Below, piece after piece: positions 1 through 5,738 of a DNA stretch of 9,048 nucleotides. The DNA lies in assembly GCA_938010795.1 (NCBI GenBank), contig CALLVB010000093.1, positions 1 to 9,048 on the forward strand, in the 5' to 3' direction. This DNA comes from Minisyncoccota bacterium (GTDB taxonomy: Bacteria > Patescibacteriota > Minisyncoccia > Phycocordibacterales > GCA-2747955). The notes beneath the pieces were generated by a model. The model saw nothing but the letters and a program-made list of their open reading frames with translations. It was not told the origin of the DNA and did no database searches. Positions within the stretch are counted from its first letter, which is position 1, and each line of letters begins with the position of its first letter. A program made the position numbers and the translations under genes.

Positions 1-99
1 CAGCCTCAGTTGGATTTGGAGAAACATGTAATCAGCAGACACGTACGTGTAACGATGGAACACTCTCAGGATCATTCACGAATAGCTCATGTACAGTAG
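1..99 (+). repeat. Direct repeat copy 1 of a 168-nt unit (truncated by window edge)
   Basis: These 99 bases are identical to 169-267. The offset of 168 nt equals one 56-residue protein unit. The copy runs into the window edge, so the identical stretch may be longer. Identity at every third codon position points to a recent tandem duplication or gene conversion. Confidence 0.95.
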
Positions 100-608
100 G
101 TACCGCAAGTTCATGCTCTTTTGCTGGAGGTTCTATTGCACATGGTCAAGTAGCCGTTGCCTACCAAACAGCCTCAGTTGGATTTGGAGAAACATGTAAT
201 CAGCAGACACGTACGTGTAACGATGGAACACTCTCAGGATCATTCACGAATAGCTCATGTACAGTAGAACCTGCTGCGACATGTACATTTGCTGGGAACA
301 CCGTTGCTCATAATGCAAGCGTTACTGCATATCAATCAGATTCAGTTCAGTCACCTGCTGCATGTATTTCAGAAAATAGAACATGTGCTGATGGAACACT
401 CTCAGGATCATTCACTAACACTTCGTGTGTAGTTACACCAGCATTCCCAGCCAATGACTGTCCTGATCACGGGGTCATAATAGAAGTGTTGCCGTTTGGT
501 CCAGTTGCTGCAGAAATACGAGAAGATCTTAGGTGTAGTTGTCAAACGGCCGTAGTTGGAGGAAATTATGGACGAAATCTCACTTGTCATAGTGGACTCG
601 CGTTCTAA
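1..608 (+). CDS. Cys-rich 56-residue-repeat surface protein (3' part, 5' end outside the window)
   Basis: The first whole codon is at 3 and the frame runs 201 residues to TAA at 606-608; the start lies upstream of the window. Residues 1-149 are about two and two-thirds copies of a 56-residue unit. In each unit four Cys recur exactly 56 apart (9/65/121, 16/72/128, 30/86/142, with the unit-opening Cys at 38/94), around conserved VAYQ, RTC and DGTLSGS motifs. A different C-terminal segment of about 50 residues follows (153-201), with four Cys (153, 178, 180, 195) and the strings PFGPVAAEI and VVGGNYGRNLTC. I do not recognise this segment as a named domain. The repeats match those of the next gene. 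Regular Cys spacing with Ser/Thr/Gly-rich sequence suggests an exported, disulfide-stabilised stalk. This is inference, because the signal peptide is not in view. Confidence 0.85.
   Translation, partial: ASVGFGETCNQQTRTCNDGTLSGSFTNSSCTVGTASSCSFAGGSIAHGQVAVAYQTASVGFGETCNQQTRTCNDGTLSGSFTNSSCTVEPAATCTFAGNTVAHNASVTAYQSDSVQSPAACISENRTCADGTLSGSFTNTSCVVTPAFPANDCPDHGVIIEVLPFGPVAAEIREDLRCSCQTAVVGGNYGRNLTCHSGLAF
169..267 (+). repeat. Direct repeat copy 2 of the 168-nt unit
   Basis: Identical to 1-99 base for base; the copies differ at the next base (100 versus 268). A third, diverged unit follows and keeps a roughly 26-nt identical core beginning near 391 that encodes DGTLSGSF. Confidence 0.95.
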
Positions 609-614
609 AATATA

Positions 615-660
615 GAAGTAAAGTAAAACAACTGTGCACACAGTTGTTTTACTTTACTTC
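615..660. terminator. Long perfect hairpin between the two repeat-protein genes (probable terminator)
   Basis: Two 22-nt arms (615-636 and 639-660) are exact reverse complements around a 2-nt centre, starting 6 bases after the stop at 608. The inner part is A-rich, then CAACTGTG, then CACAGTTG, then T-rich, as in a bidirectional Rho-independent terminator; a further T-run lies at 673-677. The arm is much longer than in the other terminators here. Confidence 0.7.
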
Positions 661-661
661 C

Positions 662-691
662 TTGATTTGTTATTTTTAACGTAAGTTTAAT
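662..691 (+). promoter_or_regulatory. Candidate promoter for the complete repeat-protein gene
   Basis: TTGATT (662-667) and TTTAAT (686-691) are 18 bases apart and give a predicted transcript start near 698, only about 5 bases before the ATG at 704. No Shine-Dalgarno sequence precedes the ATG, which fits a near-leaderless message. In AT-rich DNA such matches are common. Confidence 0.35.
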
Positions 692-703
692 TTACACGTA
701 ATT

Positions 704-2152
704 ATGAAAAAAAGTATATTCATTGGAATAGTTGTGGCGCTACTTGGAGTGGCTACTATAGGAGTTGCACAGAGCTCATGGAATGGAACTTCATGGATTT
801 CTGCCGGGAGTACGGTTTCTTCAGAGCAACTTAAGGGAAACTTAGATTTCTTATATGACAACAAGGCTCCGAAACCAAGTAATTGTAATGGATCTGAGAG
901 TTTTTTAGGATGGGCTAACGGAGGATGGACCTGTGCTCAAATTGATCAACCAGACTCTTGTACATTTAATGGCAACACTATTGCTGATGGTGATGCGGTA
1001 ACAGCATACAGAGTAGGAGGTGTGCCGTTTGGTTCTACGTGTGAATCACAACAACGGACATGTTCTAACGGAGTACTTTCAGGAACGTATCAACAGCCGA
1101 ATTGTACAGTTGCAGGTGCAGATTCTTGTACGTTTGATGGAAATACTGTTGCTCATGGAGATTCAGTTACCGCATACGGTGCCTACTCTGTACCATATGG
1201 CTCATCATGTACATCAGAAAGACGAACGTGTACTAACGGAGTACTCTCAGGGACAAATCAGGCAGCTAGTTGTTCTGTAACACAGCCGTCTGCATGTGCA
1301 TTTGGAACATCATCTGTAGCTAATGGAGGTGAGGTAACCGCATATCAGGCTGCTACAGTACCATTTGGATCTACATGTCAGTCAGAAACTCGTTCATGTA
1401 CCAATGGAGTACTTTCAGGATCATACGAAGCAGAAGCGTGCTCTGTGGCACCAGCATCAACATGTGTATTTGATGGAGTAGAACTACAGAATGGTCAGGC
1501 AGTGACTGCATATGAATCAGAAGCAGTGCCTTACGGATCATCATGTGTATCAGAACAGCGAACCTGTGGAGATGGGACACTTTCAGGATCTTACGAAGCG
1601 GTAACATGTGAAGTCTCTAGACAAGATCCAGTCACCTTCAGACAAGAAGACTTCATTGTCTCTAGTACTCAATACTATTGTTGGAATCCAGATATATTTG
1701 GAGGTGGAACAGAAACACCGCGAGATGCAAATAACCAATGCCCAGGTCCATTAAGTTTCGAACGAACACGTACTAGTAGAGCATTTATGAACCACCCAGG
1801 TATTAGATACGGTTCTGGCTCAACTGGTATTGGTCATGATGGACTTGCCTCTGATGCAACGACACTACAACAACTATGTGAGATTAAAGGGTACCAGTAT
1901 CTTATCGGTCATGCAGAACGTAATAGGCAAGGATTCCGGGAATTTAAGTCACCAGGGAATAACAGATTGGTATATGGTACAGCTGGTCAAAATTTTAGAG
2001 CTACAGGTGTAACTATCAATCAGACATTTAACGGACACCACGGATATGTTACTTGTTCTGACTCGCCACGTTCTAGTGGCGGAGGAGGAGGAAACGGCGG
2101 CGGAGGAGGCGGCGGAGGAAACGATGATGGGAGAAACACAAACTTACGATAA
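704..2152 (+). CDS. Secreted Cys-rich 56-residue-repeat surface protein with poly-Gly C-terminus
   Basis: 482 residues. Residues 1-22 form a signal peptide: MKK, a hydrophobic core, and a likely cut after GVA. Residues 26-80 (WNGTSW..., then CNGSESFLGWANGGWTC) resemble short fibre-like N-terminal segments seen in phage tail and CPR surface proteins; this is an impression only. Residues 86-302 are four tandem 56-residue units with Cys at 86/113/120/134 and again at exactly +56, +112 and +168. Each carries VTAY, VP(F/Y)GS(T/S)C, R(T/S)C and LSG motifs. Residues 305-451 form a unique domain with Cys 326, 346, 392 and 451 (LCEIKGYQYLIG, NNRLVYG, HGYVTC). Residues 459-472 are almost all Gly. The protein is a paralogue of the upstream partial gene. 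It is probably exported and anchored or assembled as a surface stalk, with the C-terminal domain presented outward. I know of no enzymatic role. Confidence 0.85.
   Translation: MKKSIFIGIVVALLGVATIGVAQSSWNGTSWISAGSTVSSEQLKGNLDFLYDNKAPKPSNCNGSESFLGWANGGWTCAQIDQPDSCTFNGNTIADGDAVTAYRVGGVPFGSTCESQQRTCSNGVLSGTYQQPNCTVAGADSCTFDGNTVAHGDSVTAYGAYSVPYGSSCTSERRTCTNGVLSGTNQAASCSVTQPSACAFGTSSVANGGEVTAYQAATVPFGSTCQSETRSCTNGVLSGSYEAEACSVAPASTCVFDGVELQNGQAVTAYESEAVPYGSSCVSEQRTCGDGTLSGSYEAVTCEVSRQDPVTFRQEDFIVSSTQYYCWNPDIFGGGTETPRDANNQCPGPLSFERTRTSRAFMNHPGIRYGSGSTGIGHDGLASDATTLQQLCEIKGYQYLIGHAERNRQGFREFKSPGNNRLVYGTAGQNFRATGVTINQTFNGHHGYVTCSDSPRSSGGGGGNGGGGGGGGNDDGRNTNLR
959..1609 (+). repeat. Four tandem 168-nt coding repeats (Cys4 units)
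   Basis: Units begin at 959, 1127, 1295 and 1463, each starting with the codon of the unit-opening Cys. Spacing is exact with no indels, but the DNA is well diverged, unlike the identical copies in the upstream gene. The period is the same 168 nt in both genes. Confidence 0.9.
2078..2120 (+). repeat. GGN-rich microsatellite-like tract encoding poly-Gly
   Basis: This is a purine-rich run of GGA/GGC triplets coding for 13 Gly and one Asn (residues 459-472). It is far more G-rich than the surrounding DNA, holds many GG doublets, and looks prone to triplet slippage. Confidence 0.7.
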
Positions 2153-2161
2153 ACAAGCTAT

Positions 2162-3379
2162 ATGATTACTACGCTATTACAACAAAAAAAGAGCACCAAG
2201 ATACTAATAACACTACTGTCTATGGTGTTATTAGTTGGAGTTATAGGTTCCATCCAAGCGTTTAGGACTACTTCGTATTCAGTAGATAAGACAAACTATC
2301 GGTTTGTATCTGATATTAAGGCGGTGTATACAAATGAAGAATCAAAAGATATCGAGATTTCATTCATTGACACTACTACAGGAGAAAAGCCGGCCGGGGT
2401 TTCTGTGACTATGCAGGTTGATAATGGGCCAGTTCAAACAGTCTTAAGTGCAGCATCACGAACAAGCTCTCGTTTTGTAAACATGGGTAATCTTTCCGAG
2501 GGGACTCATCAAGTAACGTTTACGTTACCCGAGGCGTGTGGAAACTTCTTTGACTTTTCAAACTTTGATCAGCAAACTAAATTTGATAATCAGTTTGATT
2601 GTCAGTTTGTGAGACAGTTTACTGTTGGTGCAGGTATTACCTCAGGAACATGTACGGATACTTCTGCTGTAAACACAGGAGGCTCTCTCCCATGTACGTA
2701 TCTTCCTGGAGTCACCAACTGTCCAGATCCTATGGCTAATAACACAGGTTCACCACTGCCATGTACGTATGGGGTTGTAGATGTTGATGGTTGTACTAAT
2801 TCTTTAGCAACAAACTATAATCCAAACGCAACTAATAATGACGGATCATGTGTATTCCCACCAAATATTCTCAATGGGTGTACTGATCCAACAGCACGAA
2901 ATTACATCCCAACAGCGCAAAATGATGACGGAACATGTGAATATCATGTATATGGATGTACAGATGGTCGTGCTCTCAATTTTGATTCTACTGCGACTGC
3001 ATCTGATTCATCGTGTGAATATGATGGGGCAGTGACAGCATCTGACTTTGAGTGTTCCATTAATAACAGACTCTGGGTTGCCTGTGAGGGGAGAACTTTT
3101 ACACTGCGTGCACCTAACGTACCAATTTATGTACGGACTGAGCCCCAAAGTGCTGGTACGTGGTCAGACTGGTGTACGGGAGATCTTAATAATGGTGTGC
3201 AGGCAGGGTTCACAGAGCTTGTTTCTGATGGACAGAATGCTCGTGTTGACTTTACCTTTGCCAACGAAGGAACATTATTTGACATGACATTATGTCTTGA
3301 TCCTGATAGTGCAACCAAAGCGCAGACATTCCAAAGAATTAAACTAAAACTTCTTGATACAAAATTTATTGAGAATTAG
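2162..3379 (+). CDS. Exported protein with GCTDPxAxNY-type Cys repeats
   Basis: 405 residues, starting 9 bases after the preceding stop, so probably cotranscribed; no Shine-Dalgarno sequence is visible. Residues 11-33 form a signal peptide or N-terminal anchor (KK, then a long hydrophobic run ending SIQA). Residues 45-157 look like a beta-sandwich or Ig-like region. Five Cys-bounded repeats follow. Two are short (C164-C178, C187-C201; C-x-D-x(2)-A-x-N-x(5-6)-LPCTY). Three are longer (C211-C230, C240-C259, C266-C285; GCTDPTARNY... DDGTCEY). Asp/Asn-rich repeats of this kind are known in many bacterial secreted proteins, where they are often suggested to be Ca-binding or spacer elements. Residues 291-405 form a second beta-rich region with Cys 298, 308, 338 and 378. 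A surface or adhesive role is likely; the exact role is unknown. Confidence 0.85.
   Translation: MITTLLQQKKSTKILITLLSMVLLVGVIGSIQAFRTTSYSVDKTNYRFVSDIKAVYTNEESKDIEISFIDTTTGEKPAGVSVTMQVDNGPVQTVLSAASRTSSRFVNMGNLSEGTHQVTFTLPEACGNFFDFSNFDQQTKFDNQFDCQFVRQFTVGAGITSGTCTDTSAVNTGGSLPCTYLPGVTNCPDPMANNTGSPLPCTYGVVDVDGCTNSLATNYNPNATNNDGSCVFPPNILNGCTDPTARNYIPTAQNDDGTCEYHVYGCTDGRALNFDSTATASDSSCEYDGAVTASDFECSINNRLWVACEGRTFTLRAPNVPIYVRTEPQSAGTWSDWCTGDLNNGVQAGFTELVSDGQNARVDFTFANEGTLFDMTLCLDPDSATKAQTFQRIKLKLLDTKFIEN
2651..3022 (+). repeat. Five Cys-bounded coding repeats (two short, three long)
   Basis: These encode residues 164-287. The two short units have a 14-residue Cys-Cys spacing and share CTY endings. 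The three long units have a 19-residue spacing, with G-C-T-(D/N) starts and (N/D)(D/S)(G/S)(S/T)C ends. The short forms look like repeats that lost the central Asn-Tyr-x-Pro segment. Confidence 0.8.
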
Positions 3380-3383
3380 ATAA

Positions 3384-3415
3384 AAAACAAAGCGACCGTA
3401 CGGTCGCTTTGTTTT
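3384..3415. terminator. Bidirectional Rho-independent terminator
   Basis: A perfect 32-base palindrome: an A-run, CAAAGCGACCG, TA, its exact complement, then TTTT. It lies between the convergent genes ending at 3379 (+) and 3423 (-) and can serve both. Confidence 0.92.
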
Positions 3416-3422
3416 GTTTATT

Positions 3423-4088
3423 TTAATTATCTTTCTTTTCAGAAAGTTCCTCCCACATTTTTTCTACTCGCTTTTTGGAACCAAGTCCCATTGCAAGTGC
3501 ACATCCTGCCACAATTCCTGCAAAAAGGATTTGTACTAATACTTGGGCAATTCCCAACTGCACAAGTGCTGCCATACCTGCAAAGGTCACGATGGCAAAT
3601 TTACCGATCATCCCGAGTAATGCTCCATCTTGATCAGATAGCGAAGTTGCCATAGACATTTTCATAGTTGTTCTTTTAAAGAAGTCACCAAATGTCAGTC
3701 CAGCACCAAAGAGTGCTACCGCAACAATTACCTGGGGAATATATCGAATCAAATCATCAATAAGTTTGGTAATTTGGGTGAGTCCAAGAATCTCAACCAC
3801 AATAGTAAGAAAAATAATAAATACAATGTACTTAGTTATTTCACCAATTACTTTTGCAAAAGAGAAGTCCATTCCAATCCCAGCAAGTGCAGAGGATATA
3901 CCAGAGTTTTCAGCAAACGTATCAATTCGTGCGAATCGTAATGTTTTATGCATAAGTCCACCCACCACTGGGGCAAGGATGAGCCCTAACACGAACACAA
4001 GAAACGCTAGTGTGATCTCTGGAACGTATTCTAGTACGCGTGACCACATGTCAACAAATGAGCCCGCAAATACTTGTGTGTAATCCAT
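3423..4088 (-). CDS. Membrane protein with conserved TM-helix repeats (mechanosensitive-channel-like, lacks MscS beta domain)
   Basis: 221 residues with about five hydrophobic segments (roughly 25-47, 83-103, 114-136, 157-178 and 181-203). Two segments begin Y(V/I)P(E/Q) (residues 21-24 and 116-119) and continue as long hydrophobic helices ending in basic residues. This is the pattern of the conserved TM-helix repeat (PF05552) found in MscS-related proteins. The end, GLGSKKRVEKMWEELSEK, resembles the segment that leads into the cytoplasmic beta domain of MscS channels. Here the protein stops and no beta domain follows. It probably sits in the cytoplasmic membrane as an oligomeric, possibly stretch-sensitive pore; channel activity is inferred. 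It is divergent from grpE and shares the 4089-4209 intergenic region. No Shine-Dalgarno sequence precedes the ATG (reverse strand, 4088). Confidence 0.8.
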   Translation of the reverse strand: MDYTQVFAGSFVDMWSRVLEYVPEITLAFLVFVLGLILAPVVGGLMHKTLRFARIDTFAENSGISSALAGIGMDFSFAKVIGEITKYIVFIIFLTIVVEILGLTQITKLIDDLIRYIPQVIVAVALFGAGLTFGDFFKRTTMKMSMATSLSDQDGALLGMIGKFAIVTFAGMAALVQLGIAQVLVQILFAGIVAGCALAMGLGSKKRVEKMWEELSEKKDN

Positions 4089-4173
4089 ATAAATAATGTA
4101 AATTAACTACTAATCTATTGTTTACGATAGCAGATACACTGCCAAAAAGATACGAGATATGTGGACGTGAGTA

Positions 4174-4202
4174 TTCAGTTTTAAATTTCTATCCGTTATA
4201 AT
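4174..4202 (+). promoter_or_regulatory. grpE promoter with perfect -10, leaderless start
   Basis: TATAAT at 4197-4202 is followed by 7 bases and then the ATG at 4210, so transcription should begin at or within a base or two of the start codon. The -35 (TTCAGT, 4174-4179, 17-base spacer) is weak. No CIRCE-type inverted repeat (TTAGCACTC...GAGTGCTAA) is present. Confidence 0.6.
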
Positions 4203-4209
4203 AGCGAAT

Positions 4210-4785
4210 ATGAAAGTAGACAAGAATACACACGAAGAATCTATTATTGAAGAGACAGCAGATCTTGCAGAAGATATTGTAATTGAAGAAGAAAACCAAG
4301 AGATGACTCTTGGGGGAAAGTCTAAGAAAGATAAAAATAAAATGCAAAAGCTCATGGATGAGAAACAAGAGTATCTTGATGGATGGCAAAGAGCGCGAGC
4401 AGAGATGGTTAATCTCAAGAAAGTTCACGCAGAAGAGAAGAAGATGTTTACCACCTGGGGTAAACAGTCACTTGTTGAAGAGCTTATTCCCATGATGGAT
4501 AATTTTGATGCAGCATTTAAAGACGAAGATGCATGGAGTCAGGTTCCAGAAACATGGAGAATCGGAGTTGAATATATTTACAAACAATTCATTGAGACAC
4601 TAGAGAATAATGGGGTGGTGGTATATGGTGCAGTAGGAGACGAGTTTGATACCGCTGCGTATGAACCATCAGAAATGATTAAAGGGGAAGAAGAACACAA
4701 GAACAAAGTTCTCAAAGTAATCCAAAAGGGATATAAAATGGGGGATCGGATTATTCGTCCAGCACGAGTCCAAGTAGGAGAGTAA
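4210..4785 (+). CDS. grpE: GrpE, nucleotide exchange factor for DnaK
   Basis: 191 residues, the usual GrpE size. It forms a dimer that opens the DnaK nucleotide-binding domain to release ADP, and in other bacteria it also acts as a thermosensor. Residues 1-38 are an acidic, probably disordered tail. Residues 39-85 form the long coiled-coil helix (EYLDGWQRARAEMVNLKK corresponds to the family's QAEFENYRKR region). Residues 88-103 (LVEELIPMMDNFDAAF) match the LLPVLDNLERA motif. Residues 118-137 (IGVEYIYKQFIETLENNGV) match the helix before the C-terminal beta domain, and 144-189 (DEFDTAAYE... VIQKGYKMGDRIIRPARVQV) are the beta wing. The start is supported by TATAAT ending 7 bases upstream. Its partner dnaK lies about 2 kb downstream on the same strand, separated by small genes; dnaJ is not in the window. 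Confidence 0.96.
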   Translation: MKVDKNTHEESIIEETADLAEDIVIEEENQEMTLGGKSKKDKNKMQKLMDEKQEYLDGWQRARAEMVNLKKVHAEEKKMFTTWGKQSLVEELIPMMDNFDAAFKDEDAWSQVPETWRIGVEYIYKQFIETLENNGVVVYGAVGDEFDTAAYEPSEMIKGEEEHKNKVLKVIQKGYKMGDRIIRPARVQVGE

Positions 4786-4801
4786 TTTGTATTTATCTAA
4801 T

Positions 4802-4821
4802 ATGTAAGGTAGACTTTACAT
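4802..4821. promoter_or_regulatory. Operator-like inverted repeat before the DM13 gene
   Basis: ATGTAAGGT-AG-ACTTTACAT: 9-base arms with one mismatch, a 2-base centre, ending 3 bases before the ATG at 4825 and starting 16 bases after the grpE stop. It matches the element at 8708-8727 at 18 of 20 positions. A possible -10 (TCTAAT, 4796-4801) abuts it, so a bound repressor would cover the transcript start. As RNA the mismatch becomes a G-U pair, so a hairpin in the message is an alternative. Confidence 0.5.
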
Positions 4822-4824
4822 ATT

Positions 4825-5382
4825 ATGAAGCAAACAATTATAATTTTTATTATTCTATGTGCTGGTATTTTAGTACTAGTATTGATGCAGTCATTATCAA
4901 CGAGTCCAACCACTGCAGAAACTCAAGAAATAGTTGATATAGCGGATAGACCAAATGCAAATATAGAGGGAGGTACGCGTATAGCTCCTAGCATAGAACC
5001 AAAGATAGAAAATCAAGTTCGGGAGACTGCTATAGAAACAGTAGCTCAGCCTGTTGTTAATAATCCGGCACCAGTAGTAAAGCCAGAATTACTACAAGGA
5101 AGTTTTTCTGGATCAGGTTCATATAATGCCTCAGGATCAGTATTTGTATCAGGGCAAAATGCCTCTTTGGTGAACTTAAATTCCTCACGAGTCCCAGATG
5201 GAAGAATTTATGTATCAAATTCACGAGATGGGAGCGGAAGAGTGGACCTTGGCGCACTGAGAGGTAATAGCGGAGACCACAATTTTAGAGCACCTCAAAA
5301 TATTAATCCATCGGACTACAGATATGTTCTGATTTGGTGTCGAGCATTTTCTTCGCTTGTGGGAATTGCAGAGATAAGATAG
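4825..5382 (+). CDS. Membrane-anchored DM13-domain protein
   Basis: 185 residues. Residues 4-22 are a hydrophobic N-terminal anchor or signal. There is a Cys at 12, but the surrounding IILC is not a good lipobox. Residues 25-88 form a polar, Pro/Asn/Thr-rich linker. Residues 90-184 match the DM13 domain (PF10517): GSFSGSGSYNASGSV (92-106), PDGRIYVS (124-131), VDLGALRGNSGDHNF (140-154) and the hallmark IWC with its conserved Cys 172 (YVLIWCRAF, 167-175). DM13 domains have been proposed to take part in electron transfer or redox reactions through that Cys, from comparative analysis. Here the domain should face outside the membrane. The gene follows grpE by 39 bases and has its own operator-like palindrome. 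It lacks a Shine-Dalgarno sequence. Confidence 0.88.
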   Translation: MKQTIIIFIILCAGILVLVLMQSLSTSPTTAETQEIVDIADRPNANIEGGTRIAPSIEPKIENQVRETAIETVAQPVVNNPAPVVKPELLQGSFSGSGSYNASGSVFVSGQNASLVNLNSSRVPDGRIYVSNSRDGSGRVDLGALRGNSGDHNFRAPQNINPSDYRYVLIWCRAFSSLVGIAEIR

Positions 5383-5394
5383 CGCAATAAGTTT

Positions 5395-5403
5395 TGATAT
5401 ACT
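5395..5403 (+). promoter_or_regulatory. Extended -10 promoter for the 102-residue gene
   Basis: TGA-TATACT at 5395-5403 is an extended -10 element (TGn plus a 5/6 match). The -35 region is weak, as is usual with extended -10 promoters. It predicts a transcript start near 5410, about 20 bases before the ATG. Confidence 0.45.
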
Positions 5404-5414
5404 TATTTTTAGAA

Positions 5415-5422
5415 AGAGAGGA
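5415..5422 (+). promoter_or_regulatory. Shine-Dalgarno sequence for the 102-residue gene
   Basis: AGAGAGGA, with 7 bases to the ATG at 5430. It is one of the few clear ribosome binding sites in the window and fixes the start. Confidence 0.65.
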
Positions 5423-5429
5423 CTAATAC

Positions 5430-5738
5430 ATGATTATTATTCAACGTGACCACAAGAACGATGAATCTCAATTTATCTTTCCACATGATATCTTACAAGC
5501 CCCCGTTGCATTCATTGCACCTCCATATTTACAACCTATCCGAGCAGTAACTCAAAATTATGAAGATAAGCTTAGAGAATTTATTATTTGCATAAAGAGT
5601 AATGCAAGAGAGGTCGTATTTTATAAAAATAGCATTGTGGTTAAGTATGTGCACGATAGAGAGCATCTACTAGATCACTGTAATTACGTAGAAGATTTAA
5701 TTACAAATATCTTTGGAGCAGAATTAAAGATCGAATGA
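5430..5738 (+). CDS. Hypothetical 102-residue protein
   Basis: I do not recognise this family. The start is supported by AGAGAGGA 7 bases upstream and an extended -10 about 27 bases upstream; the TGA stop is built into a terminator. No signal peptide or long hydrophobic segment is seen, so it is probably cytoplasmic. The sequence starts with MIIIQRDHKNDESQFIF, has a Pro-rich turn (APPYLQPIR, 30-38), then a likely alpha/beta region (42-98) with alternating hydrophobic strands (IICIK, EVVFYKNSIVVKYV) and a C-terminal helix. Cys 54 and 84 are isolated. It appears to be a single-gene transcription unit with its own promoter and terminator. Confidence 0.75.
   Translation: MIIIQRDHKNDESQFIFPHDILQAPVAFIAPPYLQPIRAVTQNYEDKLREFIICIKSNAREVVFYKNSIVVKYVHDREHLLDHCNYVEDLITNIFGAELKIE

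Noticed and set aside
1..267. Regularly spaced identical repeats considered as a CRISPR array
   Set aside because: The repeats are in frame, code for a 56-residue protein unit, are too long, and the sequence between them is itself part of the repeat unit.
408..641. 77-codon open frame on the - strand over the end of the truncated repeat gene
   Set aside because: It overlaps the conserved repeat frame and the terminator hairpin; its product shows no recognisable features.
3766..4083. 105-codon + strand open frame opposite the MscS-like gene
   Set aside because: The - strand frame has clear membrane-helix repeats and a good terminator, whereas the + strand product is featureless.
4089..4209. 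ATGTAAATT at 4096-4104 as a third copy of the inverted repeat
   Set aside because: Only one half-site is present; the opposite arm is missing at the right distance, and such a match is expected by chance in this AT-rich gap.
4122..4428. Two overlapping - strand frames (4122-4418 and 4189-4428) over the start of grpE
   Set aside because: Both are opposite clear grpE coding sequence; the hydrophobic products are the expected by-product of acidic, Lys-rich codons read in reverse.
4850..4870. Cys 12 of the DM13 protein as a lipoprotein attachment site
   Set aside because: The residues before it (FIIL) do not fit a lipobox, and the Cys lies inside the hydrophobic run, not at its end.
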